DNA of 64,000 nt from JAJFJD01 sp965228695 (GTDB lineage: Bacteria; Pseudomonadota; Alphaproteobacteria; UBA8366): assembly GCA_965228695.1 (NCBI GenBank), contig CBDDIB010000001.1, positions 186,001 through 250,000 of the forward strand, given 5' to 3'. Positions 25,818 to 34,543 of the stretch are shown here, in pieces. Below the pieces are notes generated by a model. It was not told where the DNA came from, did not search any database, and saw nothing but the letters and a program-made list of their open reading frames with translations. The position numbers were made by a program, and so were the translations under genes. The first letter of the stretch is position 1. Every line of letters starts with the position of its first letter.

Positions 25818-27317
25818 TTACCGGTTTGTCGGCATCGTGAACTGCGCGCCCTCGCGAATGCCGCTCGGCCAGCGGGCGGAAACGGTTTTCATTTTGGTGA
25901 AAAAATTAACCGACTGCGGGCCATGCATCTGCGTGTCGCCGAATTTCGACCGCTTCGACCCGCCAAAATGATGGAAAGCCATGGGAACGGGGATCGGCAC
26001 GTTGACGCCGATCATGCCCACGTCGACCTGGTTCGAAAAGGTCCGCGCCGCATCGCCGTCCTGGGTGAAGATGGCGACGCCGTTGGCGTATTCATGCCCA
26101 TTGACCATGGCGACCGCCTCGTCGAAGTCACCCGCCCGCGCGACGCTCAACACCGGCCCGAAGATTTCATCCTTATGGATCGTCATGTCGGTGGTGACTT
26201 TGTCGAAGAGGGTCCCGCCGGTGAAGAAACCGTTTTCATAGCCCTGCAGCGAGGTGCCGCGGCCGTCGACCAACAGTTCCGCACCTTCTTCGACACCCTT
26301 GGCGATGTAGCCCTCGACACGATCCTTCGCCTGGGCGGTGATTAAGGGGCCCATATCCGCCTCCGGGTCGTTATACGGGCCGATGCGCAGCGACTGGACC
26401 CGCGGGGTCAAGCGCTTGACGATCTCCTCCGCCGCCTGCTCGCCGACCGGCACGGCCACGGATATCGCCATGCAGCGTTCGCCGGCCGAACCGTATCCCG
26501 CACCCATCAACGCGTCGGTCGCCTGGTCCATATTCGCGTCCGGCATGATGATCATGTGGTTCTTCGCGCCGCAGAAGGATTGCACGCGCTTATTGTTGGC
26601 CGTCCCCGTCTGATAGACATACTCGCCGACCGCGGTCGAGCCGACGAAGCTGATCGCCGGAACGTCCGGATGACGCAGCAATCCGTCGACCGCTTCCTTG
26701 TCCCCGTTCAGGACGGTCCAGACCCCGTCGGGCAGACCGGCCTGCTGCCACAGCTCGCCGAGATACATGGCGGAGGACGGGTCGCGTTCGGACGGCTTGT
26801 TGATGAAGGTGTTACCAAAGGCGACGGCCATTGCGCCCATCCAAAACGGGATCATGACGGGGAAGTTGAACGGCGTGATGCCGCCGACGACGCCGAGCGG
26901 TTCGCGGATCGAGAAGGTATCGATATCGCCGCCCACATTCGTCGACAGCTCACCCTTCATCAGATGCGGGACGCCGCAGGCGAATTCGATCACGTCGATG
27001 CCGCGCTGAATTTCGCCGCGGGCATCTTCGAGCGTCTTGCCGTGTTCCCGGCCGATCAACTCGGCCAGCGTGTCCACATTCTCGGTGACCAGCTGGCGCA
27101 TGGCGAAGAAGACCGCGGCCCGTTTCGGCGTCGGCGTCGCGGCCCAGGCGGGGAACGCGGCCATCGCGGTCTTGACGGCGCCATCGACTTCTTCGGTCGA
27201 GGCCAAGGGAACCCGGGCGGAAACCTCGCCGGTCGCCGGATTGAACACGTCGGCGAACCGGCCGCTCGTGCCGTTCACCTTGTTGCCGCCGATTAAATGA
27301 TAAAGCTCCTTGGCCAT
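25818..27317 (-). CDS. mmsA: CoA-acylating methylmalonate-semialdehyde dehydrogenase MmsA
   Basis: A 499-residue ALDH-superfamily enzyme. The nucleophile is C282 in GSAGERCMAIS. The usual general-base glutamate is replaced by the family-specific FCGAKNHMIIMPDA, which marks the CoA-acylating MMSDH group. It converts methylmalonate or malonate semialdehyde to propionyl- or acetyl-CoA in valine, pyrimidine and inositol breakdown. The ATG at 27317 begins the typical MMSDH N-terminus; the upstream 21-codon extension does not resemble the family. A 3-hydroxyisobutyrate dehydrogenase-type gene at 30767 could provide its substrate, but it is not in the same operon. Confidence 0.95.
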   Translation of the reverse strand: MAKELYHLIGGNKVNGTSGRFADVFNPATGEVSARVPLASTEEVDGAVKTAMAAFPAWAATPTPKRAAVFFAMRQLVTENVDTLAELIGREHGKTLEDARGEIQRGIDVIEFACGVPHLMKGELSTNVGGDIDTFSIREPLGVVGGITPFNFPVMIPFWMGAMAVAFGNTFINKPSERDPSSAMYLGELWQQAGLPDGVWTVLNGDKEAVDGLLRHPDVPAISFVGSTAVGEYVYQTGTANNKRVQSFCGAKNHMIIMPDANMDQATDALMGAGYGSAGERCMAISVAVPVGEQAAEEIVKRLTPRVQSLRIGPYNDPEADMGPLITAQAKDRVEGYIAKGVEEGAELLVDGRGTSLQGYENGFFTGGTLFDKVTTDMTIHKDEIFGPVLSVARAGDFDEAVAMVNGHEYANGVAIFTQDGDAARTFSNQVDVGMIGVNVPIPVPMAFHHFGGSKRSKFGDTQMHGPQSVNFFTKMKTVSARWPSGIREGAQFTMPTNR

Positions 27318-27441
27318 GTCGCTCTCCGTCCTATCTGGTGCCCATATCGGTGGAGTGGCCTGCAGGGAATGGCCCGTCACCGTTTATTGCTTGTTCGACA
27401 TTGAAATATACCGATCGCGGGAAGCCAGCAAGGGTTGCGGG

Positions 27442-27777
27442 CTAAAGGACAGCGCCCCGGAACCAGTCATCGTCGCCGCGCAGCTCGACTTCGATGACCC
27501 ATATGTCCGGATCGTAGGATACCTGGCGCTCGATATAGGCATCGGCATCCGCCTCGGGCACGATCGTTCCTTCCAATGCGGGCGCCCAGACCAGTTCGCC
27601 GTCCAAGTCGCGCGCCTGAGCCACGACACGGAACCCCTGCCCGATCAGATGAAGCTTGGCGATCACCACGCCCCTGTGCCGGTCGCCCCGGCGAATGACC
27701 ATGAAGGATACTCCCTGCGCGGAACAGCGGGCGGCATGCGCCTTGACCCAGAGTTCCGTCGGCAGGCGCTCGGCCAT
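27442..27777 (-). CDS. DUF1491 family protein
   Basis: A 111-residue protein with the DUF1491 pattern of Alphaproteobacteria: an ELWVKAHAARC start, then VIRRGDRHRGVVIAK, and an acidic C-terminal half ending in a DPDIWVIEVELRGDD-type stretch. The function is unknown. The start ATG overlaps the stop of the spermidine synthase gene (TAATG), so it is co-translated with the polyamine operon. A longer frame through speE is a shadow. Confidence 0.78.
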   Translation of the reverse strand: MAERLPTELWVKAHAARCSAQGVSFMVIRRGDRHRGVVIAKLHLIGQGFRVVAQARDLDGELVWAPALEGTIVPEADADAYIERQVSYDPDIWVIEVELRGDDDWFRGAVL

Positions 27778-28631
27778 TACGCCAGCATCCCCGAGACATA
27801 GGGCGGCAGGGCAAAAGCCGCGCGATGGATCGCCGGCGTGTAGTATCTCGTTTCCGGTGCCGCCGTGGTATATCGCTCGGCGAGCGTGGCTTCCGATACC
27901 TGGCGCAGCGCCGCGTCGTCGCTGGCCCAACCGAACGCCATGAACCCGCCGTAAAAGCTGGGCACGGCCACCTGATAGCAGCCGATATCGGTAAAAATCT
28001 TGCGCAACCGCGCCAACGGCTTGCCGAGCCAATCGCGGTCGAAGAAGGGCAGCGCATTCTGCGTCACCAGCACGCCGCCCGGCGTCATGCATTTGCGGCA
28101 GTTTCGGTAGAAGGGCTCGCTATACAGGACGTTCGTCTCGCCGGTCGGGTCCTTGGAATCGACAAGGATCAAGTCGTACCTATCCGCGCAACCGGCGACG
28201 TATTCGACGCCGTCGCCGATCGTCAGCCGCAGCCGCGGATCCTCGAAGGCCTTGCCGCAGACGGAGCGGAAGTGCGCCTTGCTCATCTCGACCACCGCCT
28301 CGTCGATCTCCACCAGATCCACATGCTCAATGCCGGAATGCTTGAACAGTTCCTCGATCGCCCCGCCATCGCCCCCGCCGACGACCAGGACGCGGCGAAC
28401 GGCGCCATGCGCCAATACCGGCACATGGGTCAGCATCTCGTGATAGATGAACTCGTCGTTCTCGGCGACCTGGGCCACGCCATCGAAAAGCAGGACTCGG
28501 CCATAAGTGCGGTTCTCGATCAGCAAAATATGCTGGTGCGGCGTCTGACGCTCGAACAGCACCTTTTCGACACGCAGTTGGACACGGAAATCGCCGTTTA
28601 CCGGATCGACTTCTTCCGTCCACTGGGTCAT
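27777..28631 (-). CDS. speE: spermidine synthase-like aminopropyltransferase, paralogue 1
   Basis: A 284-residue aminopropyltransferase. It has the decarboxylated-SAM binding site GGGDGG (85-90), DLVEIDEAV (107-113), GDGVEYV (139-145) and YHE (63-65). The gate motif, usually DS(T/S)DPxGP, reads DSKDPTGET (158-166), so the GP part is lost. The substrate-loop motif FDGVAQVAENDEF is close to the usual LDGxxQxxExDEF. It starts inside the end of speD (ATGA overlap) and overlaps DUF1491. The reaction class is secure; the altered gate raises the possibility of a different amine acceptor. Confidence 0.88.
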   Translation of the reverse strand: MTQWTEEVDPVNGDFRVQLRVEKVLFERQTPHQHILLIENRTYGRVLLFDGVAQVAENDEFIYHEMLTHVPVLAHGAVRRVLVVGGGDGGAIEELFKHSGIEHVDLVEIDEAVVEMSKAHFRSVCGKAFEDPRLRLTIGDGVEYVAGCADRYDLILVDSKDPTGETNVLYSEPFYRNCRKCMTPGGVLVTQNALPFFDRDWLGKPLARLRKIFTDIGCYQVAVPSFYGGFMAFGWASDDAALRQVSEATLAERYTTAAPETRYYTPAIHRAAFALPPYVSGMLA

Positions 28632-29122
28632 TCCATACGGCCTCGGAGGTGTTCGCCGACCTCGACACGGCTGGGCCGAAAGGCGGATTTCAGGACGTCC
28701 ACGGCCTTCTGCGGCTCCGTATCGCCGCACATGAAGACGTCGAAGGCGGCGAAACCGGTTTCGGGCCACGTATGAACGCTGATATGGGACTCGGCCAAAA
28801 CCGCGACGCCGGAAACGCCCAAGTTCGGCGTGAAATGGTGCAGGTGAATGTGCAGCAGGGTAGCCCCGGCGGCCGCGACGCAATCCCGCATCGCCTGTTC
28901 GATATGGTCGATATCGTCGAGCCGCTCGGCGTCCCACAGATCGATGATCAGATGCGTGCCGGCGTAACGGGTGCCGTTACGCTCGATAAAAAAGTCCTTC
29001 GGCGGCGTTGCCGGGTTCTCGAAATGATGCGGCCGTACCGTCGACGTGGTCGCGAGATAGTCGGTTTCAGCCTCTCTGCCGGGGCTATTTTCGACATCGA
29101 TTTGGACAGCGGTCTTATGCAT
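28628..29122 (-). CDS. speD: S-adenosylmethionine decarboxylase proenzyme SpeD
   Basis: A 164-residue bacterial-type (class 1B) AdoMet decarboxylase. The self-cleavage site is Glu111-Ser112 in AESHISVHTWPE, where Ser112 becomes the pyruvoyl group. His117 and Cys132 (VFMCGD) are the processing and catalytic residues. The ATG at 29122 gives a normal length; an upstream start would add 12 residues. The enzyme supplies decarboxylated AdoMet to the two flanking aminopropyltransferases. The N-terminal region of about 45 residues before the core is somewhat longer than in the shortest homologues. Confidence 0.94.
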   Translation of the reverse strand: MHKTAVQIDVENSPGREAETDYLATTSTVRPHHFENPATPPKDFFIERNGTRYAGTHLIIDLWDAERLDDIDHIEQAMRDCVAAAGATLLHIHLHHFTPNLGVSGVAVLAESHISVHTWPETGFAAFDVFMCGDTEPQKAVDVLKSAFRPSRVEVGEHLRGRME

Positions 29123-29220
29123 GCCCCGTCTCCCAAACAAGCAGATGATCCCACACAATTGAAGGCGCCCATATGGGGCTTTGCACGGCTCAAATCAAGC
29201 AAAATATGCTCGAATATCCC

Positions 29221-30093
29221 TTAATTCCCTGTGCCTTGCGGCGAACGCTCCAAAAGCGACGCGACCCAGGGCGGCAGGGCGAATGCGGCGGCGTGCACCT
29301 CGGCGGAATAATGCCGTGTTTCGATGCCGGAGGCGCGCACCCGCTCCCGCAATCGGTCCAACGGCGTCTGGCGCAGCGTCACGTTATCGGTCGCCCATCC
29401 GAAAGCCATCACGCCGCCGGTATAGCCGGGCACGGCGGCCAGATAACAACTCGAATCCCGGAACAATGGTCGCAGGCAAGACGCCGTATTCCGCAGTTCG
29501 TCGGACTGGAAAAAGGGCACGCCGTTCTGCGTCACCAGCACCCCGCCGGCCGCGAGGCAGCGTTTCGCGCCGGCATAGAACCGTTCGGTGAACAGCACCT
29601 CGCCCGGCCCGACCGGATCGGTCGAATCGACGATTACCACATCGTAACGCTCGGTCGTCGTCTCGACATGGTCGACGCCATCGGCGATCACTAGGTTGAG
29701 CCGGTCGTCCTCGAACGCGTCGTTGCAGATGAACCGGAGATGCCGTTTGCTGAACTCGATCACAGCGGGGTCGATTTCAACCATCGTGACCTTTTCGACG
29801 CCGCGATGCTTCAACGTCTCCTCGAGCATGCCCCCGTCGCCGCCGCCGATGATCAAGACCGTGCGCACCGCGCCGTGGGCGAATAGCGGCACATGCGCCA
29901 GCATCTCGTGATAGATGAATTCGTCGCGCTCGGTCGTCTGAACGATGTTGTTCAACGCCAGGACGCGACCGAACGCAGCGTTTTCGAACAACAGCAGCTT
30001 CTGATGTTCGCTATCGCCCTCGTACAGGATCTTGTCGACCTGCAGACGCGTACGGAAGCCCGGGTGGAGAATTTCCTCGAACCATTCCGCCAT
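29221..30093 (-). CDS. speE: spermidine synthase-like aminopropyltransferase, paralogue 2
   Basis: A 290-residue aminopropyltransferase with GGGDGG (83-88), MVEIDPAV (104-111), YHE (61-63) and the canonical gate DSTDPVGPG (156-164). It differs from consensus in the substrate loop: ALNNIVQTTERDEF instead of LDGxxQ. Thus the two paralogues each lack a different part of the usual pattern. It lies 98 bp before speD and 13 bp after the bactofilin gene, on the same strand. The ATG at 30093 is chosen because the upstream extension reads as arginine-rich shadow of the bactofilin gene. Confidence 0.89.
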   Translation of the reverse strand: MAEWFEEILHPGFRTRLQVDKILYEGDSEHQKLLLFENAAFGRVLALNNIVQTTERDEFIYHEMLAHVPLFAHGAVRTVLIIGGGDGGMLEETLKHRGVEKVTMVEIDPAVIEFSKRHLRFICNDAFEDDRLNLVIADGVDHVETTTERYDVVIVDSTDPVGPGEVLFTERFYAGAKRCLAAGGVLVTQNGVPFFQSDELRNTASCLRPLFRDSSCYLAAVPGYTGGVMAFGWATDNVTLRQTPLDRLRERVRASGIETRHYSAEVHAAAFALPPWVASLLERSPQGTGN

Positions 30094-30106
30094 CCGATAC
30101 TCCGTC

Positions 30107-30628
30107 CTAGTGCAGCGACTTCGACCCGCCGCTGCCGCCCACCGACGCCGCGACCGGCCGCTCGTCCGGTTCGCGCCGGGGCGGCAGGATACGCCGCGAC
30201 GACGGCGGCGACTTTTGCTCGGCCGGCCCGATCCGTTGGCAGAAATCCACCGTTCCAGATGGATCGACGCGGTCGGCGCACCGGTAATACCCATTCAGCC
30301 GTGCGCCGCTCTCGATCACCAGCGTTTCGTGGATGACCTCGCCGAAGACCTTGGCCGACGCCGCGATGATCACCTTCTTGGCCTGAATCGTGCCTTTCGT
30401 CTCGCCCAGCACCTCCACCGTTCGGGCGCTTACGTTGCCCGATACTTGGCCGCCATCGCCCACCGTCAGGTGCCGGCAATAGACGTCGCCGTCCACCGAC
30501 CCTTCGATATGGACCATGCCTTCACTCTCGACTTTTCCCGTAATCGTCAGTCCCGCCGCAATAATCGAGAAAGGCTCGCCGCTCCTGGGCAGCCCTTCCT
30601 TTGCCGGCTTATCGCCACGCTTAGCCAT
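30107..30628 (-). CDS. bactofilin (polymer-forming cytoskeletal protein)
   Basis: A 173-residue bactofilin. The central beta-helix domain shows the regular hydrophobic/glycine repeat (SIIAAGLTITGKVESEGMV, VDGDVYCRHL, GQVSGNVSAR, AKVFGEVIHE, ARLNGYY). Disordered ends flank it: a short basic N-terminus and a Pro/Arg/Ser-rich C-terminus. Such proteins polymerize without nucleotide and anchor cell-shape or envelope machinery. The ATG at 30628 fits family length. It precedes the polyamine genes on the same strand with only a 13-bp gap. The linkage to polyamines is unusual but may just be shared transcription. Confidence 0.88.
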   Translation of the reverse strand: MAKRGDKPAKEGLPRSGEPFSIIAAGLTITGKVESEGMVHIEGSVDGDVYCRHLTVGDGGQVSGNVSARTVEVLGETKGTIQAKKVIIAASAKVFGEVIHETLVIESGARLNGYYRCADRVDPSGTVDFCQRIGPAEQKSPPSSRRILPPRREPDERPVAASVGGSGGSKSLH

Positions 30629-30766
30629 GCCCGTACACCCCCCGTGTATCGGAATTTTTGTAAAGTTGTGTGAGGGCATCGTACTGAGTAAAGCTACACC
30701 CCACAAGCCGCTGCGACCATCAATCCGGCCGGGGCTGTCCAAGAGCAAAGAAGAAGGAGCATCACC

Positions 30767-31660
30767 ATGCGGATCGGGTTTATCGGTCTCGGCAACATGG
30801 GTCGGCCGATGGCGGCCAACCTCGCCAAGGCAGGCCAAGACCTCATCGTTTTCGACCTGAACCGGGAGGTCGTGGACGGATTCGTCGAGGAGTTCGGCGC
30901 GGCACCGGCCAACGGCCTGGCGAGCGTTGCGGAAAATGCCGACATCGTCATCACCATTGTACCGTCGGGCAAGGATGTCCGGAAGATCACGTTCGGCGAC
31001 GACGGCCTCGCACACGGCATGGCCGACGGCAAGCTCCTAATAGACATGAGCTCGTCCGACCCGACCGGCACCGTCGATTTGGCCAAGGAGCTGGCGGCGC
31101 AAGGCGTCGCCATGGTCGATGCGCCGGTTTCGGGCGGCGTGCGCCGGGCCGACGACGGCTCGCTCGCGATCATGGTCGGCGGCGCCGAAGCGGACCTCGA
31201 ACGGTGCCGCCCGCTGCTCGACATTATGGGCGGGCAGATCTTCGAATGCGGTCCGGTCGGCTCCGGCCACGCGATGAAGGCCCTGAACAACATGCTGTCC
31301 GCGATCGGCTTGGCCGCGGCCGGCGAAGCCTTGATCGTCGGCAAGCAGTTCGGCCTCGACCCGGCGGTGATGGTGGACACGATCAACCGGTCGACCGGGC
31401 GCAACAACGCGACCGAGGTGAAATTTCACCAGTTCATCCTGAACGACGACTACGGGTCCGGCTTCACCAACGGGCTGATGGTCAAGGATCTGACGACCGC
31501 GCAGGACCTCGCGCGGGAAACCGAGGTCCCGGCGCCTTTGACGGCGCTGGTGCGGGAGATCTTCGCCGCGACGCGCACGGAATTCGGACACGATTCCGAC
31601 CACACCGAAGTGGTGCGCTGGCAACAAGCGATCGCGAAGGCGAAACTCTCCAGCGGATAG
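30767..31660 (+). CDS. NAD(P)-dependent beta-hydroxyacid dehydrogenase (3-hydroxyisobutyrate/tartronate semialdehyde reductase type)
   Basis: A 297-residue beta-hydroxyacid dehydrogenase. GFIGLGNMGRPMA (4-16) binds NAD(P). The substrate site DAPVSGGVRRADDGSL is canonical, and the catalytic lysine is in GHAMKALNNML. The family covers 3-hydroxyisobutyrate dehydrogenase and 2-hydroxy-3-oxopropionate reductase; the sequence does not decide between them. It has a good ribosome binding site (AAGGAG). It faces trxB convergently with a 15-bp gap. It is 3.5 kb from mmsA but in the opposite orientation. Confidence 0.88.
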   Translation: MRIGFIGLGNMGRPMAANLAKAGQDLIVFDLNREVVDGFVEEFGAAPANGLASVAENADIVITIVPSGKDVRKITFGDDGLAHGMADGKLLIDMSSSDPTGTVDLAKELAAQGVAMVDAPVSGGVRRADDGSLAIMVGGAEADLERCRPLLDIMGGQIFECGPVGSGHAMKALNNMLSAIGLAAAGEALIVGKQFGLDPAVMVDTINRSTGRNNATEVKFHQFILNDDYGSGFTNGLMVKDLTTAQDLARETEVPAPLTALVREIFAATRTEFGHDSDHTEVVRWQQAIAKAKLSSG

Positions 31661-31675
31661 AGCCGGCGGATAGGC

Positions 31676-32644
31676 CTAGTCGGCGGCCTCGCTGGTGGCG
31701 TCCTCGTGCTCGGCGATGAAATTCTGCGCGTCGAGTGCCGCCATGCAGCCCATGCCCGCCGCGGTCACCGCCTGCCGGTAGGTCTTGTCGACGACGTCGC
31801 CCGCCGCGAAGACGCCCGGCACGTTGGTCGCGGTGCTGCCCGACTTGACCAGGATGTAGTTCTCGTCGTCCATATCGACCTTGCCCTTGAACACCTGCGT
31901 CGCCGGGTCGTGGCCGATGGCGACGAAGAAACCCTGGCAGGGAATCTCCCGCGTCTCGCCGGTTTTCACGTTCTTGATCTTGACCGCCGTCACGCCGAGC
32001 GGCTCGTCCTCGCCGATCACTTCCTCGACGACGCTGTCCCAGGCCATCTCGACCTTCGGGTTCTTCAACAGGCGATCCTGCATGATCTTTTCCGCGCGCA
32101 ATGCATCGCGACGGTGGATCAACGTCACCTTCGAGGCATGGTTGGTCAGGTAGATTGCTTCCTCCACGGCGGTGTTGCCGCCGCCGACCACGGTGACCTC
32201 CTGGTCGCGGAAGAAGAAGCCGTCGCAGGTGGCGCAGGCGGACACGCCGAAGCCCTGGAACTTCTGCTCGGAATCGAGGCCGAGCCAGCGCGCTTGCGCA
32301 CCGGTACTGATGATCACCGAGTCGCCGGAATAGGTATTGCCGCTGTCGCCGGTCGCCTGGAAGGGGCGCTGCGTGAAATCCACATCGGTGATGATGTCGT
32401 AGATCATCTCGGTGCCGACATGCTCGGCCTGCTTCTGCATCTGCTCCATCAGCCACGGCCCTTGGATCACGTCGGCGAAGCCGGGGTAGTTCTCGACGTC
32501 GGTGGTGATGGTCATCTGACCGCCGGGCTGCAGCCCGGCGACGATCGTCGGCGACAGGTTGGCGCGCGCGGCATAGATCGCGGCGGTGTAGCCCGCAGGC
32601 CCCGAACCAATGATGAGTACCTTGCTGTGGTGATGTTCCGCCAT
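31676..32644 (-). CDS. trxB: thioredoxin-disulfide reductase TrxB
   Basis: A 322-residue flavoprotein. The FAD site is VLIIGSGPAGYTAAIYAARA (residues 9-28), the redox disulfide is ACATCDG (C137 and C140), the NADPH site is VVGGGNTAVEEA, and the C-terminal FAD site is GVFAAGDV. Order, spacing and length are typical of bacterial TrxB. It keeps thioredoxin reduced with NADPH. It is a single gene with no obvious partner beside it. Confidence 0.96.
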   Translation of the reverse strand: MAEHHHSKVLIIGSGPAGYTAAIYAARANLSPTIVAGLQPGGQMTITTDVENYPGFADVIQGPWLMEQMQKQAEHVGTEMIYDIITDVDFTQRPFQATGDSGNTYSGDSVIISTGAQARWLGLDSEQKFQGFGVSACATCDGFFFRDQEVTVVGGGNTAVEEAIYLTNHASKVTLIHRRDALRAEKIMQDRLLKNPKVEMAWDSVVEEVIGEDEPLGVTAVKIKNVKTGETREIPCQGFFVAIGHDPATQVFKGKVDMDDENYILVKSGSTATNVPGVFAAGDVVDKTYRQAVTAAGMGCMAALDAQNFIAEHEDATSEAAD

Positions 32645-32760
32645 CGCCGATCTCCTGCCGAAAAAAGAAAATTGCCGCGCCGCTGCAGCACAAGAAGCAG
32701 TTAGTACGCCCGTGCCGCCGGATCAAGGCGTGGAGGCCGAAATGACCCTACTCCGATGGC

Positions 32761-33570
32761 CTATTCCCAGTGCAGCGGGTCGGCATCGAGCCGCACCGCG
32801 ATCCCTTCGGTTTCCTTGGAGACTGCCGGGAATCGCGCCATGACGAGCGGGTCGTGCCCCGCGATGACATGCTGCGGCGAGTCCGCCAAGGCCTGCACCG
32901 TCCGGTAGCCTTCCAGGACATGACCCATGTTGAAAACGATGGGGAAAGGGTTCTGCCTATTCATGTTGTCGTAGAAATGCGTGGCGTCAGACGCGATCAC
33001 CATCCAGCCCCGCCGGGTCCAAACCCGCACCACCTGCAGGCCGTCGGTATGCCCGCCCACGTGATGCAGCGACAGGCCCGGCGCGATCTCGCGCACGCCG
33101 TCGACGAAGTCGACCCGGTCGTCATACAGCGCCCGGACCAGGTCGGTAACGTAATCGACGGCGAAGGAATGGCGGATCGTCTTCTCCGCCATGTAACGGC
33201 CTGTGGCGAAGGCCATCTCGCGATCCTGCACGTAGAACGTCGCCTTCGGAAACTGTTTCATGTTTCCGCAATGGTCATAGTGCATATGCGTGAGGATGAT
33301 CTCCTCGACGTTTTCGGCCTCGACTCCGATCAGGCGCAGGCCCTCTGCCGGGGACCGGATATGGTCGCGCTTGCGCGCCGCCGCCTCGGCCTCGTCGAAC
33401 CCGGTATCCACCACATAGGTCTTGGTCTTGCCGACAATGGCCCAGACGTAATAATCGAGCGGCATCGGCACGTCATGGGCGTCGGAGAAGATGAGATTGT
33501 TGGCGCGCACCGCATCGCGGTAGGCGTATTTCACGGCGTAGATTTCATACGGCTCGGGCGATGTGCTCAT
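32761..33570 (-). CDS. metallo-beta-lactamase fold hydrolase, N-acyl homoserine lactonase family
   Basis: A 269-residue metallo-beta-lactamase fold protein. LTHMHYDHCG gives the HxHxDH metal motif (H95, H97, D99, H100), GGHTDG the next histidine, ASDATHF the bridging aspartate and AGHDP the last histidine. The arrangement resembles AttM/AiiB-type lactonases. Quorum quenching is not established, and other lactone or ester substrates are possible. It has no signal peptide and is followed by an 88-bp gap to a divergent dehydrogenase gene. Confidence 0.82.
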   Translation of the reverse strand: MSTSPEPYEIYAVKYAYRDAVRANNLIFSDAHDVPMPLDYYVWAIVGKTKTYVVDTGFDEAEAAARKRDHIRSPAEGLRLIGVEAENVEEIILTHMHYDHCGNMKQFPKATFYVQDREMAFATGRYMAEKTIRHSFAVDYVTDLVRALYDDRVDFVDGVREIAPGLSLHHVGGHTDGLQVVRVWTRRGWMVIASDATHFYDNMNRQNPFPIVFNMGHVLEGYRTVQALADSPQHVIAGHDPLVMARFPAVSKETEGIAVRLDADPLHWE

Positions 33571-33658
33571 ACCTGCGGTCCTTGATACTCTGGCGTGTCA
33601 CGACGAACAGACCCTCATGCTATCCGCTTCGGGTCGAAACACGAAATAGGAGACGACG

Positions 33659-34543
33659 ATGTCGGCGGTGAATGCAGTAGGATTTATCGGATTGGGTGTG
33701 ATGGGCGGGGCCATGTGCCGCAATCTCGCAAAGAAATGCGGCAAGACCGTCGTGGGCTACGATACCCGGCCCAAGATGCTCACGGCGCTCGCGGACGACG
33801 GCGTCGAACCCGCGGAATCCATCGCCGATCTGGTCGGCCGTGTGGACATCATCTTTCTATGCCTGCCCGGCGAACCCGAGGTCGAAAAGGTTTGTTTCGG
33901 CGCCGATGGCATCGTCGACTCGATACAGGCGGGGCAAACGCTGGTGGACACATCGACCGTGACGCCCAGCATGGGGCGCAAGGTCGCCGCCGCCCTGGCC
34001 GAAAAATCCGCCGACTTCGCCGACGCCCCCATCGCCCGCGCCCGGTTCGCCGCGATCGACGGCACGCTCAGCATCATGGTGGGCGGCGAGGAGGCGGTGC
34101 TGGAACGCATCCGTCCTTATCTGGATTGCATGGGGACCGACATCACCCATTGCGGCGGCGTCGGCACCGGCCAGGTCATGAAACTCATGAACAACATGAT
34201 CGTTTTCGAAAACCTGAACGCCATCGCCGAAGCGGTCACCATCGCCAAGAAATCGGGTGTCGAGCCGCAACTCTTCTTCGAAACGCTCGCCAAGGGATCG
34301 GGCGATAGCTTCGTCTGCCGGAACCACGGCCTCAAGTCGATGGCCATCGACGACCATCCGGAAGAAGCCTTCCCGGTCACCTACGCGATCAAGGACGTGA
34401 GCTATGCGCTGAAACTCGCCGAAGAGACCGGCGTCGCCGCGAAGGGTGCGGAACTCGTCGTCGAACGGCTGAAGGAGGCCGAAGCCGCCGGTTACGGCAA
34501 GAACTACGGCACCGTGATCCAGCGCATCATCGAAGGACGCTGA
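33659..34543 (+). CDS. NAD(P)-dependent beta-hydroxyacid dehydrogenase with variant substrate motif
   Basis: A 294-residue beta-hydroxyacid dehydrogenase. GFIGLGVMGGAM (8-19) binds the cofactor and the catalytic lysine is in GQVMKLMNNM. The substrate motif reads DAPIARARFAAIDGTL instead of the DAPVSGGxxxA form seen in the paralogue at 30767. In length and in its arginine it resembles sulfolactaldehyde reductase YihU as I recall it (DVPVGRT...GTL). That makes an anionic substrate other than hydroxyisobutyrate plausible. It ends directly next to the stop of a convergent gamma-glutamyltransferase gene. Confidence 0.83.
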   Translation: MSAVNAVGFIGLGVMGGAMCRNLAKKCGKTVVGYDTRPKMLTALADDGVEPAESIADLVGRVDIIFLCLPGEPEVEKVCFGADGIVDSIQAGQTLVDTSTVTPSMGRKVAAALAEKSADFADAPIARARFAAIDGTLSIMVGGEEAVLERIRPYLDCMGTDITHCGGVGTGQVMKLMNNMIVFENLNAIAEAVTIAKKSGVEPQLFFETLAKGSGDSFVCRNHGLKSMAIDDHPEEAFPVTYAIKDVSYALKLAEETGVAAKGAELVVERLKEAEAAGYGKNYGTVIQRIIEGR

